From: SOJA01 sp964598485
Lineage (GTDB): Archaea > Thermoproteota > Bathyarchaeia > Bathyarchaeales > Bathycorpusculaceae
Assembly (NCBI GenBank): GCA_964598485.1
Contig: CAZRCD010000003.1
Coordinates: 194,350 to 258,349, forward strand
Direction of reading: 5' to 3'
DNA: 64,000 bases
How positions within the stretch are numbered: position 1 is the first letter of the stretch; every line of letters begins with the position of its first letter. A model generated the notes under the pieces. The model ran no database searches. It saw nothing but the letters and a program-made list of their open reading frames with translations, and was not told the DNA's origin. The translations under genes were made by a program, and so were the position numbers. This document shows positions 18,745-25,507 of the stretch, one piece after another.

Positions 18745-19557
18745 TTGACTGAAACTGTTATGGTGCAAAAGAGAGAAAGTAAAACTTTAATGGATTTGTG
18801 TTTTGATGTTAAAGGTCAAACGGCAATCGTAACTGGCGCTTCTAGCGGTTTAGGTGTAACGTTTGCTGAATCACTAGCTGAAATTGGAATAAACGTTGTA
18901 ATTGCCGCAAGAAGATACGAAAAACTTGTCAAAGTAGCTGAAGAATTATCCAACAAATACAATGTGAGAGTGATTCCTGTCAAAACAGACGTAAGTCAAG
19001 AGGAACAAGTAATCAGTATGGTGAAGACTGCTATAGAAAATTTTGGATCACTGGAAATTCTGGTCAACAACGCTGGAATTGCAAGTTTAAGTCCATCCGT
19101 TGACATGAGCCTCAAAGAATGGAAAAAAGTGATAGACGTTAACTTGACCGGGGTCTTTTTATGCGCCAGAACTGCTGCACGAGAAATGATTAAGAGGAAA
19201 TATGGAAAAATAGTAAACATTGCTTCCATTTATGGAGCCGTAGGAGACATATTTCCAACCGCGCCTTATTATGCCTCTAAAGGAGCAGTCATAAACCTGA
19301 CAAGAGCCTTAGCGATAGAATGGGCACGTTACAAAATAAACGTGAATGCTATTGCGCCTGGATTTTTCCCAAGCGAAATGACAACACCACTTTTCCAAGA
19401 TGAAAAAACGTTGAAATACATCCTTTCCAGAACTGCGTTAGGAAGAACAGGAGAACCATTAGACCTGAAAGCAGCGCTTATATACCTAGCATCTCCAGCC
19501 TCTGATTACTTGACTGGACAGACAATATTCGTTGACGGTGGATGGACAGCGCTTTAA
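18745..19557 (+). CDS. Short-chain dehydrogenase/reductase (copy 1)
   Basis: A classical SDR of about 270 residues: TGASSGLG cofactor loop near residue 30, NNAGIA, catalytic Ser in NIASIYG, YxxxK as YYASKGA, and the C-terminal SDYLTGQTIFVDGGW. The start is set at TTG 18745 because the near-identical second copy (60206-61018) shares the sequence TTGACTGAAACTGT..ATGGTG there but nothing further upstream. FabG or sugar-dehydrogenase-like; substrate unknown. Confidence 0.87.
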   Translation: MTETVMVQKRESKTLMDLCFDVKGQTAIVTGASSGLGVTFAESLAEIGINVVIAARRYEKLVKVAEELSNKYNVRVIPVKTDVSQEEQVISMVKTAIENFGSLEILVNNAGIASLSPSVDMSLKEWKKVIDVNLTGVFLCARTAAREMIKRKYGKIVNIASIYGAVGDIFPTAPYYASKGAVINLTRALAIEWARYKINVNAIAPGFFPSEMTTPLFQDEKTLKYILSRTALGRTGEPLDLKAALIYLASPASDYLTGQTIFVDGGWTAL

Positions 19558-19567
19558 AACTTTAACC

Positions 19568-19580
19568 TTTTTCTTTTTTT
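19568..19580 (+). terminator. Poly-T terminator after SDR copy 1
   Basis: A T-rich tract (CTTTTTCTTTTTTT) 11 bases after the SDR stop is a typical archaeal transcription terminator. Confidence 0.45.
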
Positions 19581-19642
19581 AAAAAGCGTTTTCTCAGGCG
19601 AAAAAAAGGTGATGTTAAAGATTTTACTTTGCATGTCTGATT

Positions 19643-20020
19643 TTACTTTGTTTTCCATAATCCGTGGATGTTGCAGTATTCTCTGGCCTCTATTTCCTCT
19701 GCTGTGGTTTCAAACTCTGCTTCTGGTTTTTCTCCTGGTTCTAAGAATTTTCTGCAGGTTCCATCGTGGGTAATTATTTCTATCCATTCGATATAGTGTT
19801 TTGGTTCCATGGGGTGCGGGATGCTGCCAACCTTGACTTTCACTTTGTTTCCGACTTTTTCTATTACTGGAACATGTTTTTCTAAGCCTACATCTGCGGC
19901 TTTTTCTTTGAGTAGTTCCATTGGCTGACCGCAACAGACGAGCTGTCCTACTCCAGCATGCAAGACCTCAACAATGTTACCGCAAATATTACATCTGTAA
20001 ATTTGTTTAAGTTCGGTCAT
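19643..20020 (-). CDS. dfx: Desulfoferrodoxin (two-centre superoxide reductase)
   Basis: Reduces superoxide to hydrogen peroxide without making oxygen. The 125 residues contain the desulforedoxin-like centre I (C10, C13, C29, C30) and the catalytic centre II (H49, H69, H75, C116, H119), with the catalytic Lys at K48 in EKHVP. The electron donor is probably rubredoxin, encoded 4 kb upstream. Its ATG shares one base with the stop of the ferritin-like gene before it (TGATG). Confidence 0.95.
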   Translation of the reverse strand: MTELKQIYRCNICGNIVEVLHAGVGQLVCCGQPMELLKEKAADVGLEKHVPVIEKVGNKVKVKVGSIPHPMEPKHYIEWIEIITHDGTCRKFLEPGEKPEAEFETTAEEIEAREYCNIHGLWKTK

Positions 20021-20322
20021 CAGATCATCTCCTCAACTTCTTCTTTGCCCTTTTCCAACTCTTCAGCTTGTTCCCTATCTTCTTTCAGCAATAAAGTTTG
20101 AAACTCTCCTGCATGCGTTTTCTCTTCTTTAGCCACATCGAGTAGAACCTTTTTGATGTTTTTGTTGTCCGTCGCTGCTGCTAGTTGTTCATAGAGACTT
20201 ATTGCATCTAGTTCAGCTATCATCGCCAACCTTAATATTTCACGATCAAGATGTTTATTTTCAACTTTCTCTAATTTTATAGGTATTTCAGATAACACTT
20301 TCTTAAACCACATCCTTTGCAT
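20020..20322 (-). CDS. Encapsulin-cargo-like ferritin (EncFtn-type), stand-alone
   Basis: About 100 residues, very like the N-terminal ferritin domain of the Pyrococcus encapsulin fusion: REILRLAMIAELDAISLYEQLA, then VLLDVAKEEKTHAGEFQTLLL and a Glu-rich end. Iron ligands are probably the Glu of AELD, and the E-E-x-x-H in KEEKTH. In known cases such proteins sit inside an encapsulin shell, but no HK97-fold shell gene is present in the window. ATG 20322 chosen; a TTG precedes it. Translation is coupled to dfx. Confidence 0.82.
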   Translation of the reverse strand: MQRMWFKKVLSEIPIKLEKVENKHLDREILRLAMIAELDAISLYEQLAAATDNKNIKKVLLDVAKEEKTHAGEFQTLLLKEDREQAEELEKGKEEVEEMI

Positions 20323-20349
20323 CAATATGTATAACTATCTACTATTTTT

Positions 20350-20736
20350 CTATTTTGCGGTTAAACGGTTTTCTTCTTCATTCTTCTTGTCGCAGATGCT
20401 ACTTTTTTGATACTCTTCTATTGCTTTCATCACTAATTGGCTGTACATACATGATGGAGCCCCACGGAACACGCAAGCCACAAAACAAGCTTCCATAACT
20501 TGGTCCTTTGTAGCTCCAGCGTCAAGCGCGGCGTTTGTGTGAACTGCTATACACCACTTACACTGCGTAGCAACTGCCAAAGCAACGGAGACCAATTCCT
20601 TAGTCTTTGTGTCAAGTGCACCTTTTTCTTCAACTCTTCTCATCCAGACTGCAAAAGGTCCGTAGACTCTGGTGTACTCTTTTCCCATCCTTTGAATCCA
20701 ATCGCTTACCTCTTTTGCAATTTCTTGCATACTCAT
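20350..20736 (-). CDS. Carboxymuconolactone decarboxylase / AhpD-like protein
   Basis: From ATG 20736 (site AGGTGGTAGGT just before it) about 128 residues. The AhpD core CKWCIAVHTNAAL holds the CxxC redox pair and the histidine. AhpD-like proteins can reduce peroxiredoxins. Here the gene lies 140 bases downstream of a peroxiredoxin that lacks its own resolving cysteine, which makes a partner role plausible but unproven. Confidence 0.85.
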   Translation of the reverse strand: MSMQEIAKEVSDWIQRMGKEYTRVYGPFAVWMRRVEEKGALDTKTKELVSVALAVATQCKWCIAVHTNAALDAGATKDQVMEACFVACVFRGAPSCMYSQLVMKAIEEYQKSSICDKKNEEENRLTAK

Positions 20737-20874
20737 ACCTACCACCTCTCTATGTATACCATCATAAATCAATCAAGATTATTTTCTTTATCGATTTTAA
20801 CCAAATTCCAAATCGACTTCTTCACTTCGCGCTTACGAAAGTGATTCTGGCTTAGCTACTCTCTTGGTTGAGAG

Positions 20875-21459
20875 TTATATTCTTCCAGCATTTTCTATTG
20901 TCGGTTCGATTCCTGCTTCGCCTGGTTTCCATCCTGCTGGCGTGACTTTTCCAGTATCTCTCACAAATTTGAATGCTTGGAGCTGTCTGAAGGTTTCTGC
21001 AAGGTTTCGCCCAACCGTGGCGTTTAACACTTCATAGCCCCTTACTATTCTGTCTGGATCAACGATGAATCTTCCTCTCGTTTCGACTCCTTCTTCGTCA
21101 ACTACTCCGTATTTTCTACCTATCTCGAAAGTCGGGTCAGCCACCATCGGGAATGGTGGAAACTGCTTGCCTATAGCCTTTAAAGCAGATGTTATTGCCG
21201 GGCTTGTCTCTGCCCAAACTTTATGAGAGTGAACAGAATCTGCACTTATAGCGATGCCCACGCCGCCAAACTGTAGCAGTTTTTCATAGTTCCTTATCAT
21301 GCCAGCAACTTCCGTTGCACACACGTAAGTAAAGTCTCCGGGGTAGAAGCATACTAAAACCCATTTCCCTTTGTAATCCGAAAGCTTGACCTTTACTACT
21401 TTGCCGTTAAAATACGCTGTTCCTTCGAAATCAGGTGCAGGCCTATCTACAATTATCAT
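20875..21459 (-). CDS. Peroxiredoxin (AhpC-type) without the C-terminal resolving cysteine
   Basis: Reduces hydrogen peroxide. The peroxidatic site FYPGDFTYVCATE places the active cysteine at C47. In typical 2-Cys enzymes the C-terminal motif is VCPAGW; here it is VTPAGW with Thr at 173, so the resolving cysteine is missing. C37 is the only other cysteine. The protein therefore should act as a 1-Cys enzyme or use a partner thiol. Length 194 residues, normal for the family. Confidence 0.93.
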   Translation of the reverse strand: MIIVDRPAPDFEGTAYFNGKVVKVKLSDYKGKWVLVCFYPGDFTYVCATEVAGMIRNYEKLLQFGGVGIAISADSVHSHKVWAETSPAITSALKAIGKQFPPFPMVADPTFEIGRKYGVVDEEGVETRGRFIVDPDRIVRGYEVLNATVGRNLAETFRQLQAFKFVRDTGKVTPAGWKPGEAGIEPTIENAGRI

Positions 21460-21486
21460 TCTTATCCACCCATGTAGTTCTTTGTT

Positions 21487-21500
21487 TTTTGCTTATAAAT
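21487..21500 (-). promoter_or_regulatory. TATA-type promoter of the peroxiredoxin
   Basis: On the minus strand AATATTTATAAGCA lies about 30-40 bases before the ATG at 21459, at the right distance for an archaeal TATA box, and separates this gene from the ferritin-like gene upstream. Confidence 0.5.
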
Positions 21501-21539
21501 ATTTTCAAACAGTTTTAGGTGCATGCTCTAGCAGATAGA

Positions 21540-22019
21540 TTATCCACCTGGGGCTCCGTGGAATGGAACGTTTTTCCAAAGAACGTCCCACCAATCTTCA
21601 TCTGTTATAGTTTCTCCTCGAATAAGAATGTCTAATACTTCCTTTAGAAGTTGGTGATGTCTTTTCTCATCCATCAATATTGCGCCTAAGAGAAGCTTAA
21701 CCTTCTTGTTTTCAAGGCTGGGCATTGCCTTGCTGATTTTTTCAATTAATTCTGCTTCTAAGCGTATATGCTTTTCCACGAGCTCTCTTTGTTTGTCAAG
21801 ATGTTTCTGTGAGAGGGCAGGCTGGACACGGGTCAACAAGTCAACAGCTGAGGCATACATTTCCGCATGTTTCACAGAATCCAAAGATATTCCCTTTAGA
21901 ACACCCCTCACAGCTGGATTGCCAATCTCGCTTAAGGAACTATTCAGCGACTCAACAATCTGGTTTTCGACTTTAATCTGACCCTTCAGAAACTCCATCA
22001 ACTCATCCTTCGAACCCAA
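21540..22019 (-). CDS. Ferritin-like four-helix protein, type B
   Basis: A 159-residue paralogue of the protein at 18130-18609. Candidate metal residues are KHAEMY, HIRLEAELIE and MDEKRHHQLL, and the end reads DEDWWDVLWKNVPFHG. Helices are predicted throughout. It sits between flavodoxin and peroxiredoxin genes on the same strand. The family is unknown to me; a diiron or metal-storage role is inferred. Confidence 0.7.
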   Translation of the reverse strand: MGSKDELMEFLKGQIKVENQIVESLNSSLSEIGNPAVRGVLKGISLDSVKHAEMYASAVDLLTRVQPALSQKHLDKQRELVEKHIRLEAELIEKISKAMPSLENKKVKLLLGAILMDEKRHHQLLKEVLDILIRGETITDEDWWDVLWKNVPFHGAPGG

Positions 22020-22055
22020 AGCATGCTCCTCCTTTTCGCAAACACATCTCTAGAT

Positions 22056-22493
22056 TCAAGCCATAAGTCTTTCGGCAATTGACTTTCCAAGTTGTCTGCA
22101 TTTTTCAAGTCCAGTTTGATCAGGTGCATATTTGATTAGAAGTGGAGATTCGATTATGTCCATCCCAAACTTGTGTTTCATAATCTCAAGAACCAGCCGA
22201 GGTGCTTCGCCACTCCATCCATAAGATCCAAACACGGCTCCAATCTTATTCTTCAAGCTGATGTTTTTAACTGCAGCCTCCTCGAAAAGCCTCTTAATGT
22301 CAATAGTCATGTCATGATGATACGTTGGGACTCCGATTACGACAGCATCAAAGTTGGCCAGCTCTTCAGGCGTCGCGTAAAACTTTAGTTGCACAACAAC
22401 TCCATGAACACCTCTAGCTCCCTCTGTAACCGCTTCAGCCATCTTCTGGGTGTTGCCAGTTCGACTATAATAGAGAACAAGGATTTTCCCCAT
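22056..22493 (-). CDS. Flavodoxin-like protein
   Basis: A 145-residue FMN-binding protein. The phosphate loop is YYSRTGNTQKMA (residues 8-19); VPTYHHDMT and GSYGWSGEA are the other FMN loops. The latter resembles the flavodoxin domain of FprA (GSYGWGSR). It may carry electrons to the flavodiiron protein or the reductases in this cluster. It lies 23 bases after the ferritin gene. Confidence 0.88.
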   Translation of the reverse strand: MGKILVLYYSRTGNTQKMAEAVTEGARGVHGVVVQLKFYATPEELANFDAVVIGVPTYHHDMTIDIKRLFEEAAVKNISLKNKIGAVFGSYGWSGEAPRLVLEIMKHKFGMDIIESPLLIKYAPDQTGLEKCRQLGKSIAERLMA

Positions 22494-22516
22494 ACGAAAC
22501 CTCCATATAAACTATC

Positions 22517-23041
22517 TTACGCCTGTGTCTCGGTGGATGCTACTGGGGGCGTAAATACGCGCATTACAAGTTCTTTGTCGATCATGAACAAGCCATTACC
22601 TTCTTTCCCAACAAGCTTCAGTTTTGCGATGATATTATTGTCGTTGGCTTCTTCTTCGATCTGTTCGGTGACAAACCATTGAAGAAAGATGTTTGTAGCA
22701 TGGTCATTCTCTTTAATGGCAAGGTTAACCAGATCGTTGATACACTTTGTAACGAACTTCTCGTGCTCCAGAGTCTTCTCAAACATCTCCAAAGGCGAAC
22801 CAAATTCTGTCGGCGGCTGTTCAACAGCCAAAAGCTTCACGTGCCCACCCTGATCGTTGATGTAATCGTAGATTTTCATGGCATGCACCATCTCTTCCTG
22901 ATACTGAACCATAAACCAATTAGCAAACCCTTTAAGTTCTTTAGAGGTGCTGTAAGCAGACATAGACAAATACAGGTATGCTGAATAAATCTCTCTGTTG
23001 ACCTGTTTATTCAGAGCCTCCACCATCTTCTCACTTAGCAC
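22517..23041 (-). CDS. ftnA: Ferritin
   Basis: A classical ferritin of about 174 residues that oxidises and stores iron in a 24-mer. The ferroxidase ligands are in NREIYSAYLYL, the EEMVHAMK helix and EQIEEEA. The GTG at 23041 is chosen because a near-perfect Shine-Dalgarno stands before it; the frame opens slightly further upstream. It follows FprA by 14 bases, so the two are one transcript. Confidence 0.93.
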   Translation of the reverse strand: MLSEKMVEALNKQVNREIYSAYLYLSMSAYSTSKELKGFANWFMVQYQEEMVHAMKIYDYINDQGGHVKLLAVEQPPTEFGSPLEMFEKTLEHEKFVTKCINDLVNLAIKENDHATNIFLQWFVTEQIEEEANDNNIIAKLKLVGKEGNGLFMIDKELVMRVFTPPVASTETQA

Positions 23042-23042
23042 A

Positions 23043-23054
23043 CTATCACCTCCT
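23043..23054 (-). promoter_or_regulatory. Near-perfect Shine-Dalgarno for ferritin
   Basis: On the minus strand AAAGGAGGTGAT precedes the GTG start, matching the whole anti-Shine-Dalgarno of 16S rRNA. This is unusually strong for this window and suggests very high ferritin translation. Confidence 0.6.
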
Positions 23055-23055
23055 T

Positions 23056-24243
23056 TCAATCCCTTATATCGTGTTCTTCATGCTTATTTGAAATTTCATC
23101 AGCCAGCCTTTCCAATGCCCTGAGATCTTCTTCCTTTGGAAATCCCTTTATGATAACAGGTTCAAGCAACTCAACCTTTAGGTTAGACAGCATCCCAGCG
23201 ATTTGTTCCACCATCCTGCTGCCCCAGCCATAAGACCCGATTATTGATGCAAACTTCAGTTTCGGTCTCAAGGCATTTACGAGACAAACCGCATAAACAA
23301 CATTTGGATGCGGTCCAACCAAGACCGTGGGCGAGCCTACTACGATTGTTGCGGCGTCCACTAGTGACATCGCCAATTTTCCAATGTCCGTTTTAGCTAG
23401 ATTGAATTGTTTAACGGTTATGCCTCTTTCAACCAGAGCATCAACAAAATATTCTACCATCTTCTTGGTGCTGCCGTGCATTGAGATGTAGGGCAATACA
23501 ACGATGTTTTTGGGCGGAGAGTAAACCCAGTCTCTGTATGCTTCGAGTATGAACTCTGGTTTGTCGTAGATGGGACCGTGGCTTGGAGCTATCATATCTA
23601 TTTGTAAATCTTTTATTTTTTCTAAATTCTTCTGGATGACTGGTTTAAAAGGCATCATGATTTCAGCATAATACCGTTTAGCTGCTTCGTAAACTGTCGC
23701 TTCGTCGGTTACATAGAGATCAGATGCTGCAAAATGAGAACCGAACAAATCGCAGGTGAAGAGTATTTTATCTTCTCTTAAGTATGTAAGCATGGTCTCT
23801 GGCCAATGAACCCATGGAGCATAGACAAACTCTAAAGTTTTGTTTCCCAATGACACCGTTTCTCTATCTTCTACTGTCATAATCTTGTTTTCAGGAATTA
23901 GAAGCAAGTCCATGAGCAGATTTTTACATTTAGGAGTTGCAACAACCGTCGCATTTGGATATGACTTCAATATTTGGGGCAATGTTCCTGAATGGTCTTG
24001 TTCTGCATGATTTGCAATAATATAATCGATGTTTTTGACATCTAGCTGATGTAGGTTGTTTATCAATTCATTTGCCATAGTTGGATCAACAGTGTCTATC
24101 AGAGCCGTTTTTTCGCTACCTTTGACCAGATAAGCATTGTAGCTTGTTCCGTCGGGAAGGGGAATGAGTTCATCGAAAAGTCGTCTATCCCAATCAACCG
24201 CGCCAACACTGTAAACATCTGCTTTTAATTTTCTGGGTTTCAT
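23056..24243 (-). CDS. fprA: Flavodiiron protein FprA
   Basis: Reduces oxygen to water, or NO to N2O, using electrons from rubredoxin. The 395 residues comprise a metallo-beta-lactamase-like diiron domain with H79, E81, D83, H84, H146, D165 and the late His in APSHGPIY, then a flavodoxin domain (SMHGSTKKM and IIGSYGWGSR). Its ATG is one base after the rubredoxin stop, showing a tight flavin reductase-rubredoxin-FprA-ferritin-flavodoxin operon. Confidence 0.95.
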   Translation of the reverse strand: MKPRKLKADVYSVGAVDWDRRLFDELIPLPDGTSYNAYLVKGSEKTALIDTVDPTMANELINNLHQLDVKNIDYIIANHAEQDHSGTLPQILKSYPNATVVATPKCKNLLMDLLLIPENKIMTVEDRETVSLGNKTLEFVYAPWVHWPETMLTYLREDKILFTCDLFGSHFAASDLYVTDEATVYEAAKRYYAEIMMPFKPVIQKNLEKIKDLQIDMIAPSHGPIYDKPEFILEAYRDWVYSPPKNIVVLPYISMHGSTKKMVEYFVDALVERGITVKQFNLAKTDIGKLAMSLVDAATIVVGSPTVLVGPHPNVVYAVCLVNALRPKLKFASIIGSYGWGSRMVEQIAGMLSNLKVELLEPVIIKGFPKEEDLRALERLADEISNKHEEHDIRD

Positions 24244-24244
24244 T

Positions 24245-24406
24245 TTATTCTACCTTTTCAAACTGATCTTTTGTCACTCCGCAAATCGGGCAGACCCAGT
24301 CATCCGGCAGTTCTTCAAACGAAGTTCCCGGTTCTATTCCAGACTCTGGATCCCCCTTTTCCGGGTCGTATATATACCCGCAAACAACACATCTGTATTT
24401 GGTCAT
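24245..24406 (-). CDS. Rubredoxin
   Basis: A 53-residue rubredoxin, an electron carrier for FprA and superoxide reductase. The iron is bound by C6, C9, C39 and C42 (CVVCG and CPICG), with the conserved aromatic YIYDPEKGDP and LPDDWVCP. The ATG overlaps the stop of the flavin reductase by four bases (ATGA) and the stop is one base before fprA. Confidence 0.95.
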   Translation of the reverse strand: MTKYRCVVCGYIYDPEKGDPESGIEPGTSFEELPDDWVCPICGVTKDQFEKVE

Positions 24407-24954
24407 TTGATCACCTTCCTTATTTTTTCTCCTTTTATATAAGTTGGAGCCGCCTTAGGAGTCACACCTCTCTTTATTAAATGATAATAAGCATAGGTCA
24501 TAGGTTCCTCGTTGGTGAGAATTTCGGCATCAACCACTCTACCGATAAAAATGGTGTGTGTACCTGCATCAACTTCTTTAATCACTTCAGCCTCTAAACA
24601 CGCAACTGTATAATCCAAAACTATCCGTGCGCCAGTCTTGCCAACTTTATAATTTATCCCTTCAAACTTGTCTGTGTTCGTTCCAGATTTAAAACCGAAA
24701 TGACCTATAAACTTTAACGGTGCATTCTTTGAAAGAACGGAAACGGTAAATACATTGCTTTCTCGGATAAACTTATGCGTAAGATTCTGCTTGTTGATAC
24801 TTATCGCTATTGTTGCTGGTTCAGATGTTACTTGGAACACTGTGTTAGCAATCTGCCCGTTAAAATCGTCACTTTTTCTGGAAGTTACAACGTACAAGCC
24901 ATAACTTATTTTATGTAACGCTTTACGATTCACTTTTCCACACCTTTCATTCAT
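24403..24954 (-). CDS. Flavin reductase-like FMN-binding split-barrel protein
   Basis: About 183 residues of the flavin reductase domain (ISYGLYVVTSRKSD, SEPATIAISINKQNLTHKFI, VFTVSVLS). In Moorella, high-molecular-weight rubredoxin (Hrb) fuses this domain to a rubredoxin and feeds the flavodiiron protein; here the same parts are separate but overlapping genes. A GTG at 24933 with AAAGGTG eight bases before it could be the true start instead of ATG 24954. Confidence 0.88.
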   Translation of the reverse strand: MNERCGKVNRKALHKISYGLYVVTSRKSDDFNGQIANTVFQVTSEPATIAISINKQNLTHKFIRESNVFTVSVLSKNAPLKFIGHFGFKSGTNTDKFEGINYKVGKTGARIVLDYTVACLEAEVIKEVDAGTHTIFIGRVVDAEILTNEEPMTYAYYHLIKRGVTPKAAPTYIKGEKIRKVIK

Positions 24955-24987
24955 ATCTTAGGAGCAAAAAACTTTTATGTCGGAGCT

Positions 24988-25018
24988 TCTTATATATTTT
25001 TCGTCAGAAATTCGACGA
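24988..25018. promoter_or_regulatory. Divergent promoter with inverted repeat between flavin reductase and lrp
   Basis: TTATATATTTT at 24990-25000 is a TATA box that can be read on both strands. It is followed by the inverted repeat TCGTC-N8-GACGA at 25001-25018, which would lie near the lrp transcription start. It is a good candidate operator for the encoded Lrp protein to control itself and the stress operon. Confidence 0.5.
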
Positions 25019-25058
25019 CAAGAGGATAAACAAGTGCGAAAATAGGAAAATGATAACC

Positions 25059-25493
25059 ATGGTTGAAGTTGACGCATTAGACTTGAAGATTCTGAAAATG
25101 CTTCAAGAAGAAGGGAGAATTCCATTCACAGAAATGGCGGGAAAGCTAAGGTTAAGCGAATCAACAATTAGAAAAAGGGTTCAATCGCTCCAAAAGAAGG
25201 AAGTAATAAAGAAGTTCACAGTCGAAATCGACCCATCTAAAATAGGAATTCGTACTATCGCGATAGTTGGATTTGACGTAGATCCAACGGAGCTTTTGGA
25301 GGCAGCTCAAAGGCTCTGTGAAATAAGAGAAGTTCGCTCAGTCGCAACATCAACAGGCGACCACATGATAATGACAGAGATATGGACGAAGGACGGAAGA
25401 GAACTCACAAAGCTGATTTCCGAAAAAATCGGAAAAATTGAGGGTGTCAAAAAAATCTGCCCAGCAATAATTCTGGAAAAGCTAAAAAGCTGA
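25059..25493 (+). CDS. Lrp/AsnC family transcriptional regulator
   Basis: About 144 residues: an N-terminal HTH (LDLKILKMLQEEGRIPFTEMAGKLRLSESTIRKRVQSL) and a C-terminal RAM domain (IAIVGFDVDP, TSTGDHMIMTEIW) that would form the octamer and sense a small ligand. Starts at ATG 25059 (an ATG at 25050 is also possible). Transcribed divergently from the FprA operon, with a shared control region, so it is a likely regulator of that operon. Confidence 0.9.
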   Translation: MVEVDALDLKILKMLQEEGRIPFTEMAGKLRLSESTIRKRVQSLQKKEVIKKFTVEIDPSKIGIRTIAIVGFDVDPTELLEAAQRLCEIREVRSVATSTGDHMIMTEIWTKDGRELTKLISEKIGKIEGVKKICPAIILEKLKS

Positions 25494-25507
25494 GTCTAAC
25501 ACGAAAT

